From contig JBDKJS010000067.1 of the NCBI GenBank assembly GCA_039806065.1, forward strand, positions 1-6,756: a DNA stretch of 6,756 nucleotides, read 5' to 3'. This document shows positions 1 through 6,467 of this stretch, one piece after another; the stretch's first letter is position 1; every line of letters starts with the position of its first letter. The notes under the pieces are model-generated. The model was given only the letters and a program-made list of their open reading frames with translations, was not told the DNA's origin and ran no database searches. Both the position numbers and the translations under genes were made by a program. The stretch is from JBDKJS01 sp039806065 (GTDB lineage Bacteria > Bacteroidota > Bacteroidia > AKYH767-A > 2013-40CM-41-45).

Positions 1-1698
1 GAAGTGGCATGCTTCTCCAATTATTCTACCACCGCCAATATTAGGTTGATGCACCCAATGGTCAGCTGGAATGTTTCCAGAATTGATGCGGTAGTTGATG
101 GCTATTGGCTGCTTTTCGTGAAGTGTACTTTTTATCTTTTTAACTAGTGGCGCAAATCTTCTGTTAAAGCCAACCATCACTCTTACATTTGCGCTTTCAT
201 AGGCTGTTTTAATTTCTTCTAATTCTGGTATGGTGAGGCAAAGTGGCTTTTCTACAAATACATTTTTATTATTTTTAATTCCTTCCAATACATAAGCGGC
301 ATGTGAATCATGCCTAGTAGCAATGAAAATGGTATTTACCTCATTATTTTTCATTACTGAGGTAGCCTCTCCTGTGCAATTCTTAAAGCCATATTTATCG
401 GCAATGTTCCGAGCATTGTTGGGCCTGGCAGTGCACACACTAATAAAATTTCCATGGCCCTTCATGGCCGGAAGCAGAAAATTTTGTCCAAAGGACCCAG
501 CGCCTATTAAACCAATATTGGCTTCATTAGCTGAATAGGATTGTTGGTTCAATGGTATTTCTTTGGCAAGTCGTTTTTGCACATTGTATTTTAAAACCAT
601 TCCCACATAGGGCTCTGTTTTATTGATGATTAAATCGTAAGCCGAAGGGGCATTTTCAAATTCAAAAGTGTGCGTTAATAAGTTATGTAAATCAATTTTT
701 TTATATTTAAGCAATTCTACAAATGCTTGCATGTTCCTGTTTTCAGTCCAGCGCACATAGGCTATGGGGTAATCAATACCTCCCTCTTCATATTCCATAT
801 CATACCTTCCTGGACCGTATGATGAGCTCATTCTAAGGTCTAATTCTTTTTTAAAGTAGTTAGGTCTTTTAAATCCAGTAGGCACTGCACCAACTACTAC
901 CACTTTCCCCTTTTTTCTACAGAGAACTCCAGCAAGATCTATGGGGTCGGTAGAATCAGTTCCGGCAGTAATAATCACGGCATCTGTTCCGTATCCATCA
1001 GTACAGTCATTGATTAAACTTTCTAATGCTGGATTAGTTCTTTCTATCGCTAAAGTTGCACCATTGGATTGTGCTAATTGCACCATTTTTTTATCCACAT
1101 CTATACCTATCGTTTTAACTCCTGCTGCATTTAATATTTGTATGGTCAGTTGACCTAAGAGCCCAAGTCCTATTACTACGGCATTTTCACCAAGCCTTAC
1201 ATCAGCTTGTCTTATTCCTTGCATGGCTATAGCCCCTAGTGTGGTAAAGCATGCATGAGAAAGGGGCACTTGCTCATCTACCTTTACCACTAAGTTTATT
1301 GGAACTGCTACTACCTCTGCATGTACTGCACTTTGACCACCACATGCTACCCAATCACCAACTTTAAGATCTCTAACATCCGCTGCTACAGCTATTATTT
1401 GACCTGCTGTACTGTATCCCAATGCCGATGGTGAATCTAGCTTGTTCATTACCATTCTATAGGTATTCATGATGCCAAAAGTGCGGGCCGCCTCAATTAC
1501 TTTTTTCACTTCTTCCTTCCTTGCACGTGCCTTGCCTATGTAACTCAACCTTGCATCTTTCACAGTTTTCCCTTCAGTACCGGCACTTATTAATGAGAAA
1601 TGATTTCGTACTAATACGCAACCGCTGCTCAACGCAGGATAGGGGACTTCTAAAAGTTGCATCTTACCATCTTTTAAATTCTGTGTTAACTGTTCCAT
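1..1698 (-). CDS. Bi-domain oxidoreductase: MDR dehydrogenase-like domain fused to Gfo/Idh/MocA domain (3' end cut by window)
   Basis: The frame is open for 566 codons from the ATG at 1698 to the left edge without a stop. Residues 1 to about 370 form an MDR (alcohol-dehydrogenase-like) unit with the NAD(P)-binding loop GLGLLG at 177-182. After a linker (about 370-393), a Gfo/Idh/MocA Rossmann domain begins with GAGSFG at 399-404, then EKP at 483-485, GFNRRFAP at 510-517, and a GGGR..GEACHF run up to residue 566 whose His565 fits the family's catalytic H-x-x-D. The usual MDR zinc ligands are absent: SAGTE (38-42) stands where Cys is expected, LGYSTAG (93-99) replaces the GHE motif, and there is no four-Cys structural zinc loop. 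This is like the BchC-related MDR subgroup. Fusions of this kind are about 700 residues, so some 150 are missing. They occur in polysaccharide loci; the substrate is probably a (nucleotide-)sugar, but the reaction is unknown. It starts 3 bases after the upstream glycosyltransferase. Confidence 0.93.
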   Translation of the reverse strand, partial: MEQLTQNLKDGKMQLLEVPYPALSSGCVLVRNHFSLISAGTEGKTVKDARLSYIGKARARKEEVKKVIEAARTFGIMNTYRMVMNKLDSPSALGYSTAGQIIAVAADVRDLKVGDWVACGGQSAVHAEVVAVPINLVVKVDEQVPLSHACFTTLGAIAMQGIRQADVRLGENAVVIGLGLLGQLTIQILNAAGVKTIGIDVDKKMVQLAQSNGATLAIERTNPALESLINDCTDGYGTDAVIITAGTDSTDPIDLAGVLCRKKGKVVVVGAVPTGFKRPNYFKKELDLRMSSSYGPGRYDMEYEEGGIDYPIAYVRWTENRNMQAFVELLKYKKIDLHNLLTHTFEFENAPSAYDLIINKTEPYVGMVLKYNVQKRLAKEIPLNQQSYSANEANIGLIGAGSFGQNFLLPAMKGHGNFISVCTARPNNARNIADKYGFKNCTGEATSVMKNNEVNTIFIATRHDSHAAYVLEGIKNNKNVFVEKPLCLTIPELEEIKTAYESANVRVMVGFNRRFAPLVKKIKSTLHEKQPIAINYRINSGNIPADHWVHQPNIGGGRIIGEACHF

Positions 1699-1710
1699 CT
1701 TTTATTTATT
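1699..1710 (-). promoter_or_regulatory. A-rich translation leader of the bi-domain oxidoreductase gene
   Basis: Read on the minus strand, AATAAATAAAAG directly precedes the ATG at 1698, and its first part is the last codons and TAA stop of the glycosyltransferase upstream. No GGAGG-like Shine-Dalgarno is present. Bacteroidota are known to initiate largely without Shine-Dalgarno pairing, using A-rich upstream sequence. That this stretch serves that role is inference. Confidence 0.45.
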
Positions 1711-2808
1711 AATTACTGTCAAAAAAATATTTTTTAATCGTTCTACCATTTTTTCTTCTGTAAAATTAGTTAAGTATAGTTGCCTGCTCTCTTTACCCAT
1801 CGCTAGACGAAGCTCTTCATCTTTTATAAGTAACTGTAATTTATCAGCTATTTCATTTGGACTTTGAATTCCAACTATAAATCCATTTTTATTATCCATA
1901 ATTGATTCTGCCATAGCGCCTCTATCTGTGCCTATAATGGGTAGTCCTGCGCACATTGATTCTACGAGTACCCATGGATGACCTTCAGGAGCTCTTGGGG
2001 TAAAAACAAAAATATCTGCTTCGCCTAAATGCCTGAATTTGTCAGCTCCAGCACTCGGAGGGTAAAATGTAATAGGTAATTGATTTGATTCAACAAATTG
2101 TGTACAATCATTTTTAGTTATTTCAGTACGCCACCCACCAACAACATCAAGATAAAAATTCGTTATGCCTCTTTCCTTTAATTTTTTTACTGCCTCCAGC
2201 AAATCTTCAATTCCTTTTGAAGCTTGCAAATTAGCTAAGTAAAGTATTTTTACCTCATTGCTTCTTTTTGGCTGTTTTGGTATCTCGTAATTGGCTCCAT
2301 TAGGCGAAACATAGATGTTATTCTCAGTAAAAAAATCTTTAAATAAATAAACTAGCGAATTGCCAAGTACAATGATCCCTTCACATAGTGACATAATAAA
2401 TCTAACATACCATCTAACAGGGAGGGGTGCTCCATCGTACCATCTCTTGAAATCACTACCTCTCAGTTGTAATAATACTTTTATAAAACATAGCTTTGCT
2501 ATTAATATAAATATCGAATCTTTTATAAAACCACTTGTGGTCTGGCTAATAGGAACTAATACTAGCTGGGGTCTATTTAAAGTACATTTTTTTAGTAACC
2601 GTAAGTAGATACTAATATTTCTGATTGTTTTCTTGACACTAAATTTACCTAATTCTGATAAGGAATCATAAGCCTTGGTATCGACATGAATCAGCTCTAT
2701 GGATTCTTTTAAAGATGAGTTTAATATAATTTGAGTAGCCAATGAAGGTCCCATATAGGGAGGGGGTAATTTGCCAAGTAGAACTACTTTTGGTTTCTTA
2801 GTCATCAT
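1702..2808 (-). CDS. Glycosyltransferase, GT4-like (GT-B fold)
   Basis: This 368-residue protein is predicted to transfer a sugar from a nucleotide donor to the growing lipid-linked repeat unit on the cytoplasmic face of the inner membrane. The N-terminal domain opens with a beta strand and glycine-containing loop (VVLLGKLPPPYMG, 8-20), as in GT4 enzymes. The C-terminal domain starts near 187 (KILYLANLQASKG, 187-199) and carries the EX7E motif of retaining GT-B enzymes: Glu275 in PEGHPW and Glu283 in LVESMCAGLP, followed by GTDRGAMAE (293-301). Length is normal for the family. There is no signal peptide or convincing membrane span. Its ATG overlaps the TGA of the polymerase-like gene (ATGA), so translation is probably coupled; a second ATG follows at once, so the start may be either Met. 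Donor and acceptor cannot be told from sequence. Confidence 0.93.
   Translation of the reverse strand: MMTKKPKVVLLGKLPPPYMGPSLATQIILNSSLKESIELIHVDTKAYDSLSELGKFSVKKTIRNISIYLRLLKKCTLNRPQLVLVPISQTTSGFIKDSIFILIAKLCFIKVLLQLRGSDFKRWYDGAPLPVRWYVRFIMSLCEGIIVLGNSLVYLFKDFFTENNIYVSPNGANYEIPKQPKRSNEVKILYLANLQASKGIEDLLEAVKKLKERGITNFYLDVVGGWRTEITKNDCTQFVESNQLPITFYPPSAGADKFRHLGEADIFVFTPRAPEGHPWVLVESMCAGLPIIGTDRGAMAESIMDNKNGFIVGIQSPNEIADKLQLLIKDEELRLAMGKESRQLYLTNFTEEKMVERLKNIFLTVINK
2805..2808 (-). other. ATGA stop/start overlap (translational coupling)
   Basis: On the minus strand the four bases ATGA hold both the start codon of the downstream glycosyltransferase (2808-2806) and the TGA stop of the polymerase-like gene (2807-2805). 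There is no clear ribosome binding site just upstream, which favours re-initiation by terminating ribosomes (inference). Confidence 0.85.
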
Positions 2809-4133
2809 GCTACTTTGCTTTCAAGTTTATCAATACTATATAGGGGTGCTTGCACTTTTGTCAATTTTTTCTTTTGCTTTAGCATGCTAAAGCAAATGAT
2901 GGGTAGTAATAAATACATGTAAAGTGGGTAGAGCAGAGGTAGGGTACTCATAGAGTGCAAAAACAATGCAGCTAATGCTGAAAGAAATAGAAATTGTTCA
3001 GGTGGTTTTAGCTTAAATATATATTTGAATAGGGAAAAATACCAAAGTAGGTAAGAAATGGTACCTATGAGTCCACAGAAAAATATTAGTCGCACATAAT
3101 CATTGTGCATTCCATTACCAATCATGATGAATATTGTTCTATTGTCTAATGTCGAAAACGGAACACCTAATAGCTGAGTTAAGATTCCTTCCTTTCCCCA
3201 CGAATCAAAGTAACGTTCCCAACGGCCAACACGTCCATTGAAGGCTGCACTTTCATCTGTAACACCATCAGCTACATTGATCTCCTTTTGGATCAATGGT
3301 AAAATTTGTTTTTGATAGATTACCTGACCGTAAAATGGTAATAGGGCTAAAAGAATTACGCCTACCACTAGCAATCCCTTTAAGCTGTTTAAATTGTATC
3401 GAAAGAATAGGATACTAGTTACCAAAAAAACTGACCATGTACTCACATGCTTGATGGAAATAAGCATTAATAAGCTTATTGCAACTGCAAAAAACATAAA
3501 CCCATAATTTTTATAGGTAAATACTTTTTTTTCATACACACCCTTAATATATTGGTAACATGCAATCATCCAAAAACCCACCATGTAAATGGCATAACTC
3601 ATTACATCTGCATAACCTCCTCTATAGCGTGTTCCACCACCACGGCCTTCAGTTAAATATTGTACTGCTATAGGGCCAAAAATATTTTCATAAACAAGCA
3701 TGATTCCTGGAAATATACATGCGTACATGAATGCCTGAAGCACTCCCGTGAGGTCGCTTTCTGATTGAATAAACCTCCGTAGGTAAATATATAATAATAC
3801 AGGGGTTATCATTTTTAACACATCACCAAGAGTACTCACCCCTGGTTCCAAGGTCATAATGGCTATGCAGCTGATGATAGTAAAGAAACTAAATAGACTC
3901 ATTAATGAGTCGGTTTGATTTTTTATTTTAGGGCCTAAGGATCGAGTTCTTAAACTTCTAAATATGAAGAATGGTGTGAGGATACCAACATAGTATAATG
4001 GTGATACAAATGCTGATATGTGTTTCAAATCCCAAAAATTATCCACTAAGGGCCTAATAAGAATAAGCACCACGAACCATTTTTTGGCTCCCGGTAAGGA
4101 CTTATACCACTTTTTCCATTCTTTAAACGTCAT
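2805..4133 (-). CDS. O-antigen polymerase/ligase-family membrane protein (Wzy-like)
   Basis: This 442-residue, strongly hydrophobic protein has about 10-12 likely membrane spans (roughly 18-36, 41-59, 77-95, 104-118, 130-150, 175-197, 208-226, 230-246, 250-268, 345-367, 380-396, 398-418). A large soluble loop lies at about 270-344. Loop signatures match the O-antigen ligase/polymerase superfamily (PF04932 type): an arginine/glycine-rich RGGGTRYRGGY at 164-174, NGRVGRW at 299-305, and MHNDYVR at 342-348 just before a span. The family joins or ligates undecaprenyl-linked glycans in the periplasm. Lying between two glycosyltransferases, it is more likely a Wzy-type repeat-unit polymerase than a WaaL-type ligase, but sequence alone cannot decide. 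The C-terminal tail (from about 419) is lysine-rich and cytoplasmic by the positive-inside rule. It overlaps both neighbours by four bases and contains a 24-base palindrome near its 3' end. Confidence 0.88.
   Translation of the reverse strand: MTFKEWKKWYKSLPGAKKWFVVLILIRPLVDNFWDLKHISAFVSPLYYVGILTPFFIFRSLRTRSLGPKIKNQTDSLMSLFSFFTIISCIAIMTLEPGVSTLGDVLKMITPVLLYIYLRRFIQSESDLTGVLQAFMYACIFPGIMLVYENIFGPIAVQYLTEGRGGGTRYRGGYADVMSYAIYMVGFWMIACYQYIKGVYEKKVFTYKNYGFMFFAVAISLLMLISIKHVSTWSVFLVTSILFFRYNLNSLKGLLVVGVILLALLPFYGQVIYQKQILPLIQKEINVADGVTDESAAFNGRVGRWERYFDSWGKEGILTQLLGVPFSTLDNRTIFIMIGNGMHNDYVRLIFFCGLIGTISYLLWYFSLFKYIFKLKPPEQFLFLSALAALFLHSMSTLPLLYPLYMYLLLPIICFSMLKQKKKLTKVQAPLYSIDKLESKVA
2873..2896. 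repeat. Perfect 24-base palindrome inside the polymerase gene
   Basis: TTTGCTTTAGCA is followed directly by its exact reverse complement TGCTAAAGCAAA. The centre is GCATGC. As RNA it could form a 10-bp stem with a CAUG loop. It lies in codons 413-421 of the polymerase-like gene, at the junction of the last membrane span and the lysine-rich tail, and ends 64 bases before the next start codon. No T-run follows it on either strand, so it is not a standard intrinsic terminator. Function unknown. Confidence 0.95.
4130..4133 (-). other. ATGA stop/start overlap (translational coupling)
   Basis: The start codon of the polymerase-like gene (4133-4131) overlaps the TGA stop (4132-4130) of the upstream glycosyltransferase. 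The preceding minus-strand sequence, AATAAAATATTATC, is AT-rich with no Shine-Dalgarno. Coupled translation of the two genes is the likely consequence (inference). Confidence 0.85.
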
Positions 4134-5320
4134 GATAATATTTTATTACTAATTACATCGTACGAATATAAAGAAGTATTGTAGTTTACTATATTTTTTC
4201 TTTCTTCAATTCTGGTTGATATGGGTGTTGCCAATATTTGTTGTACTGCAGTGCGAATAGTAGCAAGCATGCTGTTAGCTTCAAAATACCAACCATTCTT
4301 TCCATGGTGGAGTAAATGGCTTACACTTGGTTTATGTTGTAATATAACTCTCAAGCCTGTGCCCATACTTTCCTGAATGCTAATGGCAGCTTTAATCCAA
4401 AGGCCTGCATCAGCTGCAGCATAATAGTTTCTGATGGTTTCATGATCTTGAAAGCCAAGTGTATGAAAACATTTACTATACTTTTTAGTGCCTATGTATT
4501 GCTTTAGTTCTTGCTCATATGCATCATTTAAAAAACCAATGATGATATAATGAATCGGTTGCCCTTCCTCCTGTAAAGTGGCAATATCATCAATAATTTT
4601 TTCTAGTTTTTTTTGCCTGTTAACTCGCGTTGAAGTAATTATTACGCATGCTTCATTAGGAATTTGATGTTTTAGACGGAGTGTTTGCCTTGCTGATTCA
4701 TTAAAAAAAAAGGAGTCAGGATCAAAACCTAATGAAAGGAGCTGTGCTTTTTTTTCAAAAAGCGGTCTTTGTTCTGCTTTAAGTAGGTTGTTGAAATATT
4801 CTAAAGATTCAGGAATGTTGAGTATTATCTTATTACTATGTTTCACTACCTTATTGTATAGCGCATGTTTGGTCCGTTTTTGGATCAAAGTGTTAAAAAG
4901 GGCTTTTACTTTCTTTTTAAAAGTAGTTTTATCTGTATATTCTGCTGCATCACCAAAGAGCGCAATAATTTTACTGCCATATTTGCTGTGAAGTAGTGGA
5001 GCTGGAAATATTTTTGCTAATGCAAGTATGATTATTTTATCGGGATTAAACTCGTCAATAGCTTTTTGTATTCCTCTTGAAATCACCTTCGCATTCAAAT
5101 TAATGAGTGCGGGTAGTCTCGTTACTACATATCCGTATTTTTCATCTTTATTTGTTCCTGATGGATAGCTTTGCTTTAAAACTTTTTGACCCGTAGGTGA
5201 AATAGCAGTACTGGTTATTATTTTTACTTCATGACCACTCCTGCTAAAGGCTCGGGCTAGATAGGTTTCTTGATAGCCTATTTCAGGCATAAAATGGCCG
5301 CACACAATCGCTATCTTCAT
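4130..5320 (-). CDS. Glycosyltransferase, GT4-like, with degenerate EX7E motif
   Basis: This 396-residue protein is predicted to be a cytoplasmic or membrane-associated GT-B glycosyltransferase of the repeat-unit assembly line. The N-terminus (MKIAIVCGHF, then PEIGYQETYLARAF at 12-25 and GHEVKIITS at 29-37) is the classic GT4 opening in which the chain after the first strand contacts the acceptor side. The C-terminal Rossmann domain begins near 225 (VIITSTRVNRQKKLEKII, 226-243). The donor-site region reads ISIQESMGTGLRVIL (313-327). Glu317 corresponds to the second Glu of EX7E, but the residue eight before it is Ile309, so the first Glu is missing. The gene contains a T9 run (FFF codons) and an A8 run on the coding strand. 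It starts 21 bases after the aminotransferase stop and ends in an ATGA overlap with the polymerase-like gene. Donor and acceptor are unknown. Confidence 0.9.
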   Translation of the reverse strand: MKIAIVCGHFMPEIGYQETYLARAFSRSGHEVKIITSTAISPTGQKVLKQSYPSGTNKDEKYGYVVTRLPALINLNAKVISRGIQKAIDEFNPDKIIILALAKIFPAPLLHSKYGSKIIALFGDAAEYTDKTTFKKKVKALFNTLIQKRTKHALYNKVVKHSNKIILNIPESLEYFNNLLKAEQRPLFEKKAQLLSLGFDPDSFFFNESARQTLRLKHQIPNEACVIITSTRVNRQKKLEKIIDDIATLQEEGQPIHYIIIGFLNDAYEQELKQYIGTKKYSKCFHTLGFQDHETIRNYYAAADAGLWIKAAISIQESMGTGLRVILQHKPSVSHLLHHGKNGWYFEANSMLATIRTAVQQILATPISTRIEERKNIVNYNTSLYSYDVISNKILS

Positions 5321-5341
5321 CTTGCAATATTACACTTTTTT
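5321..5341 (-). promoter_or_regulatory. Short intergenic leader before the GT4-like gene
   Basis: On the minus strand the 21 bases AAAAAAGTGTAATATTGCAAG separate the aminotransferase stop from the next ATG. Together with the stop codon they form an A8 run. I see no Shine-Dalgarno, no Bacteroidota-type promoter (TTTG / TAnnTTTG) and no hairpin, so this is probably only an operon spacer and translation leader. Confidence 0.4.
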
Positions 5342-6445
5342 TTATTTATAAAATTGTTTAATTACGTCTGCCATGTAGTCCATTTGCTCCTTGGTTAATT
5401 CGGGGTACATGGGTAGCGATATAATCTTCTTTTGATTTTCAGCAGTAACTGGAAAGTCGTTAGGTGAGTGATTCAAATATTTATAAGCCGGTAGTAATGG
5501 TAGCGGGGTAGGGTAGTGAATGGCAGTTTCAATGTTGTGATCTTTTAAATGTTGTTGGAATGCCTCTCTATTTTGTGCTCGCACTACATAAAGGTGGAAA
5601 ATATGATCACAGCCTGGTCTTATTTTTGGTGTCTCAAGTCCTTTAATGCCATGTAGTTTCTCAGTGAGATAAGTGGCATTTTGATGGCGGGCTCTGTTCC
5701 ATTGATGAATATGAGGAAGTTTAACACTAAGTATGGCTGCATGCATCCCATCAAGTCGGCTATTGATGCCTTCCATCTCATGCTGGTGCTTTATTAAAGC
5801 TCCATGATTGGCATACATTCTTACCTTTCTTGCCAATTCATCATCATTGGTGATTACAGCTCCAGCATCACCATAAGCTCCTAGGTTTTTGCCCGGATAG
5901 AAACTAAATGTTGAAGCTATGCCTAGGCTTCCAATAGTGATGCCGTTAATGGTGGCAAAGTGTGCTTGTGAGCAGTCTTCGATCATATACAAATTATGTT
6001 TTTTACAAATGGCATTGATCTTATCTATCTCGGCAGCTTGGCCATAAAGGTGAACAGGAATAATGGCTTTGGTTTTGGCGGTTATTTTCGCCTCAATTTT
6101 ATTTACATCTATGCTGTAGTAATCAGGCTCGGTATCAACAAAAACAGGGGTTGCTCCAGCTTGCGTTATTGTTTCTGAAGATGAAATCCATGAGTTGGCT
6201 ACTGTTATTACTTCATCACCAGTTCCAATTCCTAGCATTTTTAATACGATGTAGATAGCATCTGTGCCATTGGCTACTCCTATACAATGTTTTACTTTAT
6301 AGGCGGCAGCAAAGTCTTTATCAAATTGATTAACGTATTTACCTTTTATGAATTCAGTTTCTTCAATTACACTAAAAATGGCGTTGTCAATTTCTGATTT
6401 AATCGAATGATATTGAGCTCTTAAGTCAACAAATGGTACTTTCAT
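5342..6445 (-). CDS. DegT/DnrJ/EryC1/StrS sugar aminotransferase (PLP-dependent)
   Basis: The 367-residue protein spans the whole family length. It should transfer an amino group from glutamate to a keto-sugar nucleotide, with pyridoxal phosphate, in the cytoplasm. Visible landmarks: PFVDLRAQY (4-12) at the start, ANGTDAI (58-64) for cofactor phosphate binding, HLYGQ (132-136), IEDCSQAH (155-162) with Asp157 for the pyridine nitrogen, SFYPGKNLGAYGDAGA (181-196) with Lys186 as the Schiff-base lysine, GINSRLD (226-232), and HYP-P (310-314) near the C-terminus. The FYPGKNLGAYGDAGA form resembles enzymes acting at sugar C3 (FdtB/QdtB for dTDP-3-keto sugars) more than the WbpE form (FFPSKPLG), but this is not decisive. 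The upstream acyltransferase supports a transamination-then-acylation pair. The CSQAHFA segment departs from the commoner CAQAHGA. The ATG at 6445 lies 22 bases after the acyltransferase stop and gives a normal N-terminus. Confidence 0.94.
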   Translation of the reverse strand: MKVPFVDLRAQYHSIKSEIDNAIFSVIEETEFIKGKYVNQFDKDFAAAYKVKHCIGVANGTDAIYIVLKMLGIGTGDEVITVANSWISSSETITQAGATPVFVDTEPDYYSIDVNKIEAKITAKTKAIIPVHLYGQAAEIDKINAICKKHNLYMIEDCSQAHFATINGITIGSLGIASTFSFYPGKNLGAYGDAGAVITNDDELARKVRMYANHGALIKHQHEMEGINSRLDGMHAAILSVKLPHIHQWNRARHQNATYLTEKLHGIKGLETPKIRPGCDHIFHLYVVRAQNREAFQQHLKDHNIETAIHYPTPLPLLPAYKYLNHSPNDFPVTAENQKKIISLPMYPELTKEQMDYMADVIKQFYK

Positions 6446-6467
6446 ATTTTATTTAATTAATAAATGT
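6446..6467 (-). promoter_or_regulatory. AT-only-like leader before the aminotransferase gene
   Basis: The minus-strand 22-base spacer ACATTTATTAATTAAATAAAAT has a single C and no G. It ends in AAATAAAAT immediately before the ATG and contains the palindrome TTAATTAA. There is no Shine-Dalgarno. It resembles the A-rich leader of the bi-domain oxidoreductase gene. A promoter is possible in such AT-rich DNA but no recognisable element is seen. Confidence 0.4.

Noticed and set aside
1722..1735. AAAAAATATTTTTT as a terminator or operator between genes
   Set aside because: It is a low-complexity AT stretch within the last codons of the glycosyltransferase, with no GC stem.
323..2608. Plus-strand open frames of 60-82 codons (for example 323-538, 941-1153, 1521-1712, 2360-2608)
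   Set aside because: They lie antisense within well-supported genes, have no recognisable domains and no leader, and read as shadows of the opposite strand.
2873..2896. Intrinsic terminator at the 24-base palindrome
   Set aside because: The hairpin stem is moderate and no T-run follows it on either strand; the minus-strand transcript continues with AAGAAAAAATTG inside the reading frame.
3469..3480. AATAAGCTTATT palindrome as an operator
   Set aside because: A 12-base palindrome is expected once or twice by chance in this much DNA, and it lies deep in coding sequence.
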